The position numbers were made by a program, and so were the translations under genes. From contig OZ038480.1 in assembly GCA_964036315.1 (NCBI GenBank), forward strand, positions 6,642,703-6,706,702: a DNA stretch of 64,000 nucleotides. Reading direction: 5' to 3'. The notes beneath the pieces were generated by a model that did not search any database, had not been told where the DNA came from, and saw nothing but the letters and a program-made list of their open reading frames with translations. The stretch comes from Acanthosepion esculentum (taxonomy: Eukaryota; Mollusca; Cephalopoda; Sepiida; Sepiidae). Position 1 is the first letter of the stretch, and every line of letters begins with the position of its first letter. This document shows, piece after piece, positions 1-10,220 of the stretch.

Positions 1-624
1 GACAGAAATTAACAAATATTTGCTTGAGGAACTCATTTCTTGTTAATGCACTTAATTAAGTGATGAATATTAATCATACAGACTGAGCATTATACACTGA
101 AAATTCAGTTAATCTCTGTCAGATTGTGGACATCTTTGTATAAATGTGGTACTATGGACACACTCACATAGAGTTGTCATACTTCTATCAACTTTTTATA
201 AAAGTGTTTTTGATTCTTGTAATTTCAACTGCGTCACTAATCATTATCAAAAATATTCATGTGATCAGTTTGCAATAGGGAAAAATTCCGATTAATTTCA
301 TCTGGGCGCTTTAGAAAAAAATTATAATTTAATTTTTAAGTGTTATTGTAAAATAATTTGTAGCTATATGTAAACAATCTATATTTTAAAAAAATATTTA
401 TATTATTTTGTTAGTTTTGTTTACATAATCTTGGACCACCTAAAGACCAATGTATTAATTTTTGAAAAATTTAAAAACATTAAAAGTGCAAAATGTATTC
501 AGCATAATATAGTTTATTTTTTTTTATATAAGAATAGCTTCAAGTATTTTAAGTCATTTTTCTTTAGTATTAGTAATATATTGTATTTTAGTATTATTTA
601 CTGTCTCATATTAATAATCATATA
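1..624. other. AT-rich stretch without recognised gene
   Basis: Very AT-rich sequence with many short homopolymer runs. Small open frames occur by chance but none has a recognisable motif. I see no RNA gene, tandem repeat or mobile element boundary here until the inverted repeat that starts at 625. Confidence 0.6.
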
Positions 625-808
625 CAGTGTAACCCGGATATAAGAGAGTTGTCGGGACAGAAGAAGTATCTTATATCAGGGTTTCTCTTATATCCGGGTT
701 TGGTCTATTATATATACATTAACACAGGCTCTAATTTGGGACCAGAGAAAACTCTCTCTTATATCAGGGTTTCTCTTATATCCGGGTCTGTTATATCCGG
801 GTTACACT
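625..808. mobile_element. MITE with CAGTGTAACCCGGATATAA terminal inverted repeats (Tigger/pogo-like)
   Basis: The left end reads CAGTGTAACCCGGATATAA and the right end reads TTATATCCGGGTTACACT, an almost perfect inverted repeat. The related motif TCTTATATCCGGG also recurs inside the element at about 672-700 and 773-786. The left end is preceded by TA, as expected of Tc1/mariner/pogo superfamily insertions. At about 184 bp there is no room for a transposase, so this is a non-autonomous element. The CAGTG start and AT-rich inner end resemble Tigger/pogo MITEs; the superfamily assignment is inference. It abuts the repeat A copy on its right. Confidence 0.6.
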
Positions 809-810
809 TT

Positions 811-1345
811 ACATTATTCGGACTATTGTCCTCATCTTTATTGCCATATTTATTACAACGTTTCGGCCGTTGTACGCTCCGGCCTTCTTCAGGTGGTTAG
901 AATGTCGAACTGAACGCTTTATTTCGCTCACTGGGGTAGACTGTTCTAGTTCCACGTGCCATGTTTAATGGATGTCAATTATCAGTTATCACCTGTTAAT
1001 TTTTCCCTCTGAAAGTTCTCCACTGGGTATTGAACTCACACTCTTTGAGTCATCTGGATCTAACCGACGCCTTTATCCACTGTGCCATGTGTTCTTGAGG
1101 ACATCTGTGTATGAATTGCTGGGTATTATAAACTTAATGTCTTCAGCAACCATTTTTACCAGTGCTCATATTGCAATTTTTTCTGTTATCATTACAGTTT
1201 TTACCAGAGCTCATATTGCAACTTTGTTGTTATTATCGCTTTTCTCTGGTACTCCTTATTACTGGTTCCCATATTGTATTAATTTCTATGCTTGGTCAGC
1301 TCAGGAGATTTTTGTGGCCTAGCATATGTGCTGATTCCTTAAGTT
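811..1345 (-). mobile_element. Repeat A, tRNA-like SINE-type element, copy 1
   Basis: This segment matches 14771-15275 and both arms at 44171-44752. On the minus strand it contains a tRNA-like head, with a box A-like stretch around GTGGATAAAGGCGTCGGTT (about 1065-1085) and a box B-like GAGTTCAATACCC (about 1028-1040). The head is followed by a 3' tail, CTGAAGAAGGCC...GGCCGAAACG, then AATAAATATGGC and a GAGGACAATAGTCCGAATAATG block. A further 5' segment (about 1140-1345) is shared with the 14.8-kb copy but not with the 44-kb pair. The Pol III-style promoter and several dispersed copies argue for a SINE or a short non-autonomous retroelement. No protein is encoded. Confidence 0.6.
861..892 (-). 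other. Hammerhead-like core in repeat A tail (candidate)
   Basis: On the minus strand the order is CTGAAGA, then a spacer A, GGCC, a 12-nt loop, GGCC and GAAA. This matches the hammerhead core pattern CUGANGA - helix II - GAAA with a 4-bp GGCC/GGCC helix II. I could not identify a convincing helix I, helix III or cleavage site, so this is a structural resemblance only. The corresponding core in another repeat A copy lies at 44630-44661 on the plus strand. Confidence 0.25.
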
Positions 1346-1890
1346 TACAAATTTTACAATGTCTTGTGTGATGTTCATCAATATGTATGCAAACAGCACT
1401 AAATTTTGATAAGTGACATATTAACCTACATTTAATTCTATGTATTGTTGTTCACATCTTATCTCGACTTGGACGAAAATTAGGTCTTCTGAAGATTACT
1501 TCTGAAATATCTGGAATCAAGAGATGGTTGATTGATATAATCTTTAGTGATGGATTTGATAAAAAAAAAAACATATTATAAACTTGAAAAGCAGAAAATA
1601 CATTAAAACAAAATCAATGGAATTAAAATCTTAAATATTCAACCTAAACAAATTATTGCCAAGTTCAATTCAAAATACATCTTAAAAGAAGTTATGGAAG
1701 GCACTGTATGTGTCATAGTTGCTACTTACTAAATTGTTATTATATTTTTCAATATTCAAATGCAGGCACTTCAGATTTGCCTGGTACAATTGAATTACAG
1801 ATTGCTTTTGGTTGTTATTAAAATTTCCCATTAACTTCCTCTTTGAATTATATGAACTTAAATGCCTCTTGGTTACTTTGTTTACAAGAC
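1346..1890. other. No recognised feature
   Basis: AT-rich, apparently unique sequence between repeat A and the 41-bp minisatellite. I see no coding motif, inverted repeat or tandem structure. Confidence 0.5.
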
Positions 1891-2613
1891 TCTACAGCAT
1901 TATCACATATCAAGTCTACATTTTACAATACTCTACAACATTATCACATATCAAGTCTACATTTTACAATACTGTACAGCATTATCACATATAAAGTCTA
2001 CATTTTACAATACTCTACAGCATTATCACATATAAAATCTACATTTTACAATACTATACAGCATTATCATGTCTACATTTTACAATACTCTACAACATTA
2101 TTTCATATCAAGTCAACATTTTACAATACTCTATAGCATTATCACATATCAAGTCTACATTTTACAATACTCTACAACATTATCACATATCAAGTCAACA
2201 TTTTACAATACTATACAACATTATCACATATCAAGTCTACATTTTACAATACTCTAAAGTATTATCACATATCAAGTCTACATTTTACAATACTCTACAG
2301 CATTATCACATATCAAGTCTACATTTTACAATACTCTATATCATTATCACATATCAAGTCTACATTTTACAATACTCTACAACATTATCACATATCAAGT
2401 CTACATTTTACAATACTCTAAAGTATTATCACATATCAAGTCTACATTTTACAATACTCTACAACATTATCACATATCAAGTCTACATTTTACAATACTC
2501 TATAGCATTATCACATATCAAGTCTACATTTTACAATACTCTACAACATTATCACATATCAAGTCAACATTTTACAATACTATACAACATTATCACATAT
2601 CAAGTCTACATTT
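1891..2613. repeat. Minisatellite, 41-bp unit, about 17.5 copies
   Basis: The unit contains TATCACATATCAAGTCTAC followed by ATTTTACAATACTCTACAAC. Successive TCTACARCA positions are 41 bp apart (1891, 1932 and onward). Variants are TATAAAG for TATCAAG, CAAGTCAAC for CAAGTCTAC, and one unit near 2065 that has lost about 10 bp. Because 41 is not a multiple of three, short open frames appear in all three phases; they are by-products and not genes. Confidence 0.95.
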
Positions 2614-3365
2614 TATAACATAAACAAGTAAATTAGTTTCTTTATTGCTTTTAAATTCCTGTTTAAATTGTTACTGATTATCGTTTCTTTTTAACTGTCT
2701 CTTACAAATTTGTTAATGTTGGCAAATCTTTACAAACCATGAACTGAAACAACTTCTATTTCTCTGTCCAATGCAATCTTCAGTTCAGTCATGATTCTGT
2801 TTAAAATTTTTAAATTCAGATTTTCTCTTTACTAGAATTACAGTATCAGCAACAGGAAACAAAATCTAACACAGGATTTACTAACAAAGTGTGATATCAC
2901 CCACTGGTGGCCAATTTCAACTGTTGGGTGAATGATGAGAAACTGAACAGAAAATGGTGGGTGACTGGAAATTTTGGTTGGTGATATAGGATTCTGAGTA
3001 TCAAAAAAATATTTGCTTTTTTGCATATGCTACCTGAAAAAATATTCAAAGAAGATATGTAAAGAATCTGTATAAAAAAGGAAACTAAGTGGAAATAACT
3101 GGGTGACATTATTAGATAAGATATAAATACCCCCTGCGCTACGTCTTCCTCGGTCTACGAGTGACAACCATGGATACCCCCTGTAAACAAGGAATATTTT
3201 GGTATTTTCTATAGTTTATAGAAGAGTCATTAACATTCAAATAGTTCTTTAGATGATATAACATTCTTTTTGGATAGAAATCAGATAAAGGAAAACCAAG
3301 AACAAAAAAAAATATTCACTGAATTTTGATTAGTTGTTAGTTGCATATATTCTTTTTAATTTTAA
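2614..3365. other. No recognised feature
   Basis: AT-rich spacer between the minisatellite and the first LINE copy. A moderately G+C-rich patch at about 3130-3185 stands out, but I recognise no motif in it. Confidence 0.5.
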
Positions 3366-4145
3366 TCTAGTGATGCTGACAATGTTAACCTGGCAGTTCA
3401 TCTCGAAAAGGACCTACAATCGGTTGTGAACTGGGGCAAGAATTGGTTGGTTAACTTTAACGCCTCTAAAACAAAACTGCTCTCTATTAACCACCACAGG
3501 GATCCATCCCTGCATCCCATTAGAATGTCTGAAGACCAACTTCTCGAGAGCTCCTCTCTGCGGCTGCTCGGTCTCACACTGTCCACTGACCTGAGATGGA
3601 ACAAATACATCGATTCAATTGCTTCATCCACCACAAGGAAAGTTGGCTCCCTGTGCCGAGCCAGGAAATTTTTCTCCCCGGAATCGATCCTCCAAATCTA
3701 TAAATCAACCATTCGCCCTTGCATGGAGTATTGCTGCCATATATGGTCTGGAGCCCCTGCTGTTTGCCTCAGGGTTCTTGATAAGATCCAGAGACGGATA
3801 TGCAATGTAATTGGCCCTGATCTGTCATCTCGTCTGCAGTCGCTCTCTCACAGACGCGACGTTGCCTCGCTCTGTCTTTTTTACAAATACTTTCACGGTA
3901 ATTGCTCCGAGGAGCTGCTTTCGCTGGTTCCCAGGCCTCATGAATTTAAGCGTCCTACGAGGCTGGCATCCCGTTCCCACCCCTTCACTGTTGAAACTGT
4001 TAGATGTAGATGTCTCTTCTACTCCAATAGCTTCATGTCTCACACATCTCGCCTGTGGAACTCCCTTCCTTATTCCTGTTTCACTGAAAAATATAATCTC
4101 CAACTATTTAAGTGTAACGTCAATCGACATCTACAGTTGCCTTGA
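3366..4145 (+). pseudogene. LINE reverse transcriptase C-terminal fragment
   Basis: This is the best-preserved reading frame of LINE family I, open for 260 codons with an internal ATG at 3426. It covers the region after the RT active site. Recognisable blocks in order are VVNWGKNWLVNFNASKTK, RLLGLTLSTDLRW, the thumb/connection segment IYKSTIRPCMEYCCHIWSGA, VLDKIQRRICNVIGP, SLSHRRDVASLCLFYKYFHG and a terminal SRLWNSLP block. These blocks are typical of the jockey/CR1-type pol C-terminus. The endonuclease, RT fingers and YxDD motif are missing, so it cannot be functional although no stop interrupts it. The intact frame suggests a relatively young insertion compared with the other copies here. 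Confidence 0.85.
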
Positions 4146-4349
4146 TCTATCCACTTCCCTTCTCCATATCTTTTCCCCTTTCATTCCTATCTGCTCTCAC
4201 TCCAAATCTTCTGTAACCCCCTTGCCTTGATCGATCCACTATCTTTCTCCACATCCTCTCCTTTACCACTCCTATCTGCTCTTCCTCCAAACCTTCTGTA
4301 ACCCCTTGCATGCTAGTGGCTTCCAGCCTTGCTTGGGGTGAAAAGCTTA
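3366..4349 (+). mobile_element. Jockey/CR1-like LINE (family I), 5'-truncated 3' end, copy 1
   Basis: A 5'-truncated non-LTR retrotransposon. It starts inside the reverse transcriptase just downstream of the catalytic motif and runs through the open frame ending at 4145. The 3' untranslated region ends GCTAGTGGCTTCCAGCC...TTGCTTGGGGTGAAAAGC followed by a short A run. The same 3' terminus recurs at about 12.49, 17.99, 22.17, 25.2, 43.87 and 46.96 kb, which defines the family end. Within this 3' UTR a block of about 85 bp is tandemly duplicated (starts at 4140 and 4225). 5' truncation is typical of LINE insertion by target-primed reverse transcription. Confidence 0.85.
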
Positions 4350-4417
4350 AAAAAAAAATATTTATGAACAAATTCGTTTAATTTTTAGTCAACATTTGCA
4401 ACACTAATCCTAAAACT

Positions 4418-4420
<3 letters not shown>

Positions 4421-4469
<49 letters not shown>
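4421..4469. repeat. (AT)n microsatellite
   Basis: Uninterrupted AT dinucleotide tract of about 49 bp lying 70 bp beyond the LINE poly(A) end. Confidence 0.95.
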
Positions 4470-4472
<3 letters not shown>

Positions 4473-4511
4473 TTCAATGGTTAACTTTGCCTTCATTTGA
4501 TCTTTGATACT

Positions 4512-5095
4512 TTAATAAAAGCAGCAGCCATGACACAAGTCAATGTTATTTATTACCCTCCTTGTGTTTTTTTAATAACAGCAGCAGCCATTACACAAGT
4601 TAATGTTATTTATTACCCTCCTTGTGTTTTTTAATAACAGCAGCAGCCACTACACAAGTTAATGTTATTTATTACCCTTTCCTTGTGTTTTTTTAATAAC
4701 AGCAGCAGCCATTACACAAGTTAATGTTATTTATTACCCTCATTATGTTTTTTTAATAACAGCAGCAGCCATTACACAAGTCAATGTTATTTATTACCCT
4801 CCTTGTGTTTTTTTAATAACAGCAGCAGCCACTACACAAGGCAATGTTATTTATTACTCTCTTTGTGTTTTTTAATAACAGCAGCAGCCATTACACAAGT
4901 TAATGTTATTTATTACCCTCCTTGTGTTTTTTTAATAACAGCAGCAGCCATTACACAAGTTAATGTTATTTATTACCCTCATTATGTTTTTTTAATAACA
5001 GCAGCAGCCATTACACAAGTCAATGTTATTTATTACCCTCCTTGTGTTTTTTTAATAACAGCATAGCCACTACACAAGGCAATGTTATTTATTAA
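4512..5095. repeat. Minisatellite, about 60-bp unit, about 9.7 copies
   Basis: The unit carries AATAACAGCAGCAGCCATTAC, CACAAGTTAATGTTATTTAT and TACCCTCCTTGTGTTTTTTT. GCAGCAGCCA recurs at about 60-bp spacing from 4521. Variants (GTCAATG for GTTAATG, CATTATG for CTTGTG, CACTACACAAGGC) recur in an ordered way, so blocks of several units appear to have been duplicated together. The short frame across the middle of the array is a product of the repeat. Confidence 0.95.
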
Positions 5096-5900
5096 AGTGG
5101 GTGATGACGTTAATAAGGTTGATCTCCCACTCCGAACACTAGTCTAACATAATATTTATTTTGCTGATTGTTCATTGTTGAACGTCGATATTGTTCAAAC
5201 AATATCTAGAAAGATTTTTAAACAGACAGGAAGTGGATTTCCAACTCAATGATAAAATATAATTCTGTCTTTATAAGTCACTTAGTGACAAGGGCAGACA
5301 ACCAAAGACATCTTTTAGTCAGCGGTCTTAAATCATCTTAACAAATTTTTTCATTTAATTTAAGTTGCAGATTTGAATCAACCCACAGCAAAGAAAAAGG
5401 TGAAAAGTGTGTTAAAATATAAAAATATAAAATATTTATAAAAATATAAAATATATATTTGCGTATTTTTTATAACTAAATTTTTCTCTGTGTGTACAAG
5501 TGTTAAAGTTCTTATAATCTTGTTTGTAGTTGCTTGTTAAGATGAAAAGAAATGTGATTTCTTCACTTGTATGTGTGAGAAAAGAGGCAAAGGAGAAAGT
5601 GAGGAGGAAAGTGTAAGTGTAAGTGTCATGTAGCTTGGTGAAGAAGATGGGTGAATGGATAAGGGAATTTCTTTTATGCCAATGCATCATCAAACTGTTG
5701 CTATTTCTATTCCTTGTCTGGTATAGAAACTTTGCTTAAATACCCTTCAAAGGGATCACAAAGCATGCTTTTTATTGTTAGCTAGAATGCGATTTGGTTG
5801 AAAATGGTAAATATTTATTTAAAAAGCATTAATTTATTGATGTTCAGTCAACCAACTCAGATACCATTTTTTGTCATTTGGTGTTTGACTTTCTTGGTGT
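5096..5900. other. No recognised feature
   Basis: AT-rich, apparently unique sequence. Short frames on both strands lack motifs. The minus-strand copia remnant begins beyond this interval. Confidence 0.45.
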
Positions 5901-5949
5901 TTAATTCCATCTTCACTCCACAGTCTTTTAGAACTCAGTAACATGAAGC

Positions 5950-7290
5950 ATTTTTATTTTGATTATAGAAAAGATCTTTTTGGTTCAGACAAGTATTTAA
6001 GAATCTTAAATAAAGGAGCCTCTCTCTTTGTCAAGGAATCTGCAATCTGTTCCTTTATTGATTAAACTGTTATTTCAATCTTCTTTAATATGTCATATAG
6101 CAGTTTCAATTTTAGTCACTTGTCTAGAATTTGAGTGTGAAAGAATAAACAGTATCATGAAGAGAAGCATTATCAGTTTAACCGATTAGGGGTAAAATTT
6201 ATAGCTTCATCTTTCAAACCAAAGTGTTCTAGTATAAATTTTCTGTAGAAAATAGTTGCTTCTGCAAGGTCAACCATGGTTAAATTTCAGCAAGCAAAGC
6301 ATTTTCAACTACAGTCATAATATATTCAAATTCCCCTGACACAGCCATGTACTTTCCATTATCAGCAAATATATGTATCCTTCTTGCAATTCTATATCCA
6401 ATAGATTAGCAAATGAGGAATTACTTAAAGCAACTATTTGTACTTTTTCAAGGTCACCCCAAACAGGAATTTTTATTACTTAGAATTTCTAACAGTTTTA
6501 TTGACTTGTTTAATGCAATCAACTTTTTTCTGCTTCAATAGAGAATTTAGTTCCCTTTTTATTATGACACAATTCTTGTCTAGTTTGAGTTGCCAGACAA
6601 TTTAAATGACCAATGAATTGCCTGACTTTTAAAATCTCATCTTGTGATATTTCATCTTGAACATTTCAATTAGTTCCCAATGAGGATAGACGCCAGATTG
6701 TTAATATATTAATCTCATCCAAGTATTATACTCTCCCCAACTCACTTTAAATCCACCAGAATATAATTAAAATTGGATGGTTTTTCAAATTTAATTTTAA
6801 AAACTTTATGAAACTAGTCCATAAGAGCTTCTTGATCCAGCAAAACAAACCACCAACACGGTTAAAACAAGAAATGTAAAAATGGCCTGATCCTATTTTG
6901 AAGGATGTATTCCCATTTTTATTATTTCTTCTGCACATTAAATTCTAAAACACAAATCTCATCTGACAATACATTTTGGTAGTTTCCAAAGATAACCTTA
7001 TGGTTCATTGGAATCTGAAGGCAGATACAGGTCAACTTGTTGTCTCTTTCCTTACAAGAAAGCAATTTTAATATCCATTGATTTACAAATTTTCTTTGAC
7101 AATATTCTTATGGCAACCAGAAAAATATTCCTGGGAACACATCGCAGGAATCAGTTCAAGTTTTTCTGCTTCAATATCTTGAAAACCTTTCGTTACTAAT
7201 CTTGCCTTCATAACTGTTTTTTTTTTCCATGAGATTCTTTGTTCAAATTCATTTTGCATGTATTCTTGGCCGATCATTATCAAGAACTTG
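5950..7290 (-). pseudogene. Copia reverse transcriptase / RNase H remnant
   Basis: Minus-strand translation begins with the conserved RT entry ARLVTKGFQD (about 7205-7176), followed in another frame by MDIKIAFL, the copia motif around the first catalytic aspartate. Further on, scattered pieces resemble the GLxVCHVDD region and the FKYLG region, but the DD motif itself is not preserved. The end shows EQIADSLTKR (ADSLTKR at 6043-6023) then LFKILKYLS, the typical copia RNase H terminus. Frame changes and stops occur every 50-100 codons. It is therefore an old pseudogene, not a usable gene. Confidence 0.7.
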
Positions 7291-7969
7291 TTCAGATATT
7301 TTATTTTCCGTCCAACTCTATATTTCTTTTTAACCTTTATTACTCTGTACGTGACTTCATTTGCTGTACAAAAAGTTTATCCTGTCACTGAAGATGACTG
7401 ATCTCTAAATTTAAATTCGGTGTCTTGTCATATCCTGATATGGCAACAGCAAACATCTTTAAGTGAAATTAAAAATTAGCTTACTGTAATTGAAAAGCCT
7501 TGAAAAAGAATGCAGTGAAAAAGGAAGTGATATTAGTAATGCAGAGTGATAAAGGTTAATTTAACTCCTCTAAATTACAGAATCCAAATTCATTTTCATT
7601 ATCATATTTATCATTTGTCTTCCCTACTGAGACTCTATGTTGATTCATACCAACAATCATAAATTTGCTCCCCATTGCCTTTTGCTTATAACATTCAGCA
7701 TCACATCTATTCCTCTATATTAGAAAGTTTGCAAGTTATTACTCGTGCAGGTTTATTAAGTGTAAAACCTGTTTGAAACCCTACTGGTTGTTATAATCTT
7801 CCTAAAGTCAGATCTTCTGATTCATGTTATACAAATTTCTACCGCTGGCCGGATGTGAATGCTCCGAAACCTAAGACTGAACTAAAAATTCTGTCAAGTG
7901 TGCATCGGCTCCACACATACCCCAAAAATATACAATCCAAATTTTTCACCCAATAGCACCCACTCCCGC
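7291..7969. other. Unassigned spacer inside the copia remnant
   Basis: AT-rich sequence between the RT entry motif and the 125-bp tandem array. It may be decayed copia sequence (the linker between integrase and RT) or a later insertion. I see no decisive motif. Confidence 0.35.
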
Positions 7970-8345
7970 CCATAGAAACAGAATAAAATTTGTAGTCGAT
8001 CTGAGCCTACAAAAGGGACATAAAAGCTCATCAAAGGGACATCTTGGGCAATTGGTCAGCACAACGGTCAGGGTTCACACACTTGTCCGAATGCCTAAAG
8101 AAACAAAATAAAAATTTGAATCGATCTAAGCCTATGAAAAGAATATAAAAACCCATCAAAGGGAGATCTTGGGCAATTGATCAGCACAACAGCCAGGGTT
8201 CACACGCTCGTCAGAATTCCTAAAGAAACGAAATAAAAATTAGAATCGATCTGAGCTTACAAAAAGTACACCATAGCCCATCAATGGGACATCTTGGGAA
8301 GTCGGTCAGCACACCAGCCAGGGTTCACACACTTGTCAGAACACC
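7970..8345. repeat. Tandem repeat, 125-bp unit, 3 copies
   Basis: TCGATCT recurs at 7996, 8121 and 8246, giving a 125-bp period. Each unit also holds CATCTTGGGCAATTGGTCAG, CAGGGTTCACAC and CTAAAGAAACAAAATAAAA. The unit is more G+C-rich and more complex than the other arrays, and copies differ by about 10-15 percent. A fourth partial unit fades out after the GTTCACACACTTGTC at about 8320-8335. It lies within the interrupted copia pol region. Confidence 0.9.
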
Positions 8346-8738
8346 ACCTCCACACCCAAAGACAACTGGTCTCTCATCTCCAAAGACAACTCGCCAAAGG
8401 CCATAACCACAGTAAGTCCTGACTCACCCTCCCTCTTCTACGGTATGCCTCAACAGAGGGCTTTACTTATCTATTTCTTTCATCAAAAAGATATTCACAC
8501 TATTTCATCATTCTTTGTATTTTTGTTAATACAATTATTTATTCTTTAAATCTTTTTCGTTTCTTCTTGTTCTGCCACCATATCCCTTAATATAATATGG
8601 TGGTTCTATCTCAACTGCATCCTTTTCACCTTCAACATCACTTTTTTAACTTTCACTTCTCTGTTTCTCTTTTTCTATGCCAAGCTTTTATATAAGTCAC
8701 CATTGAAGATAGGACATTAAACTCTTGCTTGATGGATA
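8346..8738. other. No recognised feature
   Basis: Spacer between the 125-bp array and the SINE. It contains pyrimidine-rich stretches on the plus strand but no gene or element motif I can name. Confidence 0.4.
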
Positions 8739-8758
8739 TCATAATACCAATCATAATC

Positions 8759-9044
8759 AGTCAGTTATGTGCCATGCATGATACATGCTTAGGTGATCAT
8801 GTATCTTTTGATACATGACTGACGAGGCAGATTTTTTACCCACAGTAGTTTGCCATTTCTTTCTGCGGTAGACCAATTGCCATCCAAGGCTATTTACCCA
8901 TAGCTGGGGAGAGAAGAAGAGGATTCATACCTTTCCCAAGGGTATTTGCATGTAAGTGAATGTAATGGATTTGATTGGAATTTGAACTCGGCTCTCTGAT
9001 TCTTCAATCTGAACCGCTATCCATTACCCCACCATGTCTCCTAC
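8759..9044 (-). mobile_element. tRNA-derived SINE (family II) inside copia remnant
   Basis: On the minus strand the element begins GGAGACATGGTGGGGTAATG with a box A-like GTAATGGATAGCGGTTCAG and a box B-like GAGTTCAAATTCC about 50 bp apart. These are the internal Pol III promoter elements of a tRNA-derived SINE. The body continues with CATTCACTTACATGCAAATA and CCCTTGGGAAAGGTATGAAT, shared with the plus-strand copy at 30466-30610. The sequence CATAATACCAATCATAATC occurs on both sides (8740-8758 and 9061-9079), consistent with a long target-site duplication. Confidence 0.7.
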
Positions 9045-9099
9045 CAATCATAACGTCAATCATAATACCAATCATAATCTGTTGTGTCTCTTTGTTATA

Positions 9100-9950
9100 A
9101 TAAATCTGTTGTATTAAAAGCTGTAATAGGTTTTGTATTACTTGGTGATGAAGCACATATCTTGCTTTTTCAGATGATTTTCTAGCTGAATGCACGGAGA
9201 TTCTTGGCCACAATTTCACTTCAAGGAGGTTGATCATTTAATACTGAAGACAGAGTGAGATTACTTCAAAAGCCCTGCTGATTGAGTATGTAGCCATTGA
9301 CATTACAAAGAGTATCCTTAGCACACAATTCACACTAAGACTACATTAAAGTGACAATGTGTATCTTCTATAATTTCTGTCACCATTTCTTTAAGTATTC
9401 CATCGATCCTCTTCTTCTATAAGTTTTGAGCTGCTGTATTTTGAACACCAATGTTCAAGTTTCCAACCATTTTAGAAAAACAAAGATTAATGAATTCCCC
9501 ACCATAAGTCAATAAAGTACATGGTGCTTCAAAATATGCTTCCCAATATGCCACCCAATGTCTGAAGAAGGCAGTAATAATTTCAAAACTGTCTTTAACA
9601 GCCACACTGTACCTCATACTATGATCAACAAGATGTAGAACTTTGACTCCAAAGATCTAGTCATTTTTAGCCACATTTTTGTTAAATTATGTATCTAGGG
9701 AAAAATCAACATTAGCTCTGTGTTGAGTCTTTTTGCATCTGATGCATATTTAACAGGAAGCTGCAATTTGCACTGATATTTCTATGAATTCTTTATCTTT
9801 TACACCTGCACATTGAAGCAAGCAACAGTTTTTTTCCACAATTTTTACTTTCATTTGCTTTTGCTGGTATTTTTTTAAAAAAAATAAATAAAGTGATTTA
9901 CTCATTTTTTGATAAAAGTCAGACACATAAACAAAAGAAATGTTCAAAAA
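9100..9950 (-). pseudogene. Copia integrase remnant
   Basis: Minus-strand frames show, in order, KDKEFIEISVQIAASC and then CIRCKKTQ (about 9735-9710), which resembles the zinc-binding gag-pre-integrase segment. Next comes an integrase core piece with RHWVAYWEAYFEAPCTLLTY and GGEF (about 9512-9489), where GGEF corresponds to the conserved block around the second catalytic residue, then NLNIGVQNTAAQ. A C-terminal piece with HSARKSSEKARYVLHHQV lies at about 9190-9120. The family normally has a continuous frame; here each piece is in a separate frame with intervening stops. Confidence 0.65.
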
Positions 9951-10220
9951 TGTATTTTTATTTTTTACTGATCAAGAATACAGTGTCATTTTTAAAATTC
10001 AATCTTGTTTTTTGCTTTCTACGTCCAAGCTTTTCTAAGCAAAAAGAGGATATTCACCTCAACCAGTCTCAATGTCTATTCTAATGCCTTAGGGGAGGTA
10101 AAACATGTCCATATCCGAATTTATAACTTTTTACTTCCCTGTACTTTGATGTTTGGCCGAATATTAGCTATCAACATTTCCAAAAAATATTCATAACATT
10201 CTTTTTCACAAAGAATTCTG
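9951..10220. other. Spacer before minisatellite
   Basis: AT-rich sequence between the upstream limit of copia homology and the 25-bp array. No motif was recognised; the missing gag and LTR of the copia element could have been here. Confidence 0.35.

Larger units (their letters stand above)
5900..9950 (-). mobile_element. Ty1/copia LTR retrotransposon, decayed pol region
   Basis: Read on the minus strand, the order is gag-pre-integrase zinc region (about 9950-9700), integrase core (about 9620-9330), integrase C-terminal region (about 9240-9100), reverse transcriptase (about 7290-6700) and RNase H end (about 6300-5950). Integrase upstream of RT is the Ty1/copia order, opposite to Ty3/gypsy. 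Every domain has frameshifts and stops. The stretch between integrase and RT is enlarged by a tRNA-type SINE and a 125-bp tandem repeat. I could not find LTRs, so the ends given are only the limits of recognisable coding. The GalEa-like subgroup is my guess from motif style. Confidence 0.7.

Noticed and set aside
1812..2257. Overlapping open frames with repeated HYHISSLHFTIL-type peptides
   Set aside because: They are three phases of the 41-bp minisatellite and carry no independent signal.
4803..5066. 87-codon frame in the 60-bp array (repeated ITAAAITQVNVIYYP)
   Set aside because: The frame exists only because the unit is near a multiple of three; two units with a 1-bp change break it.
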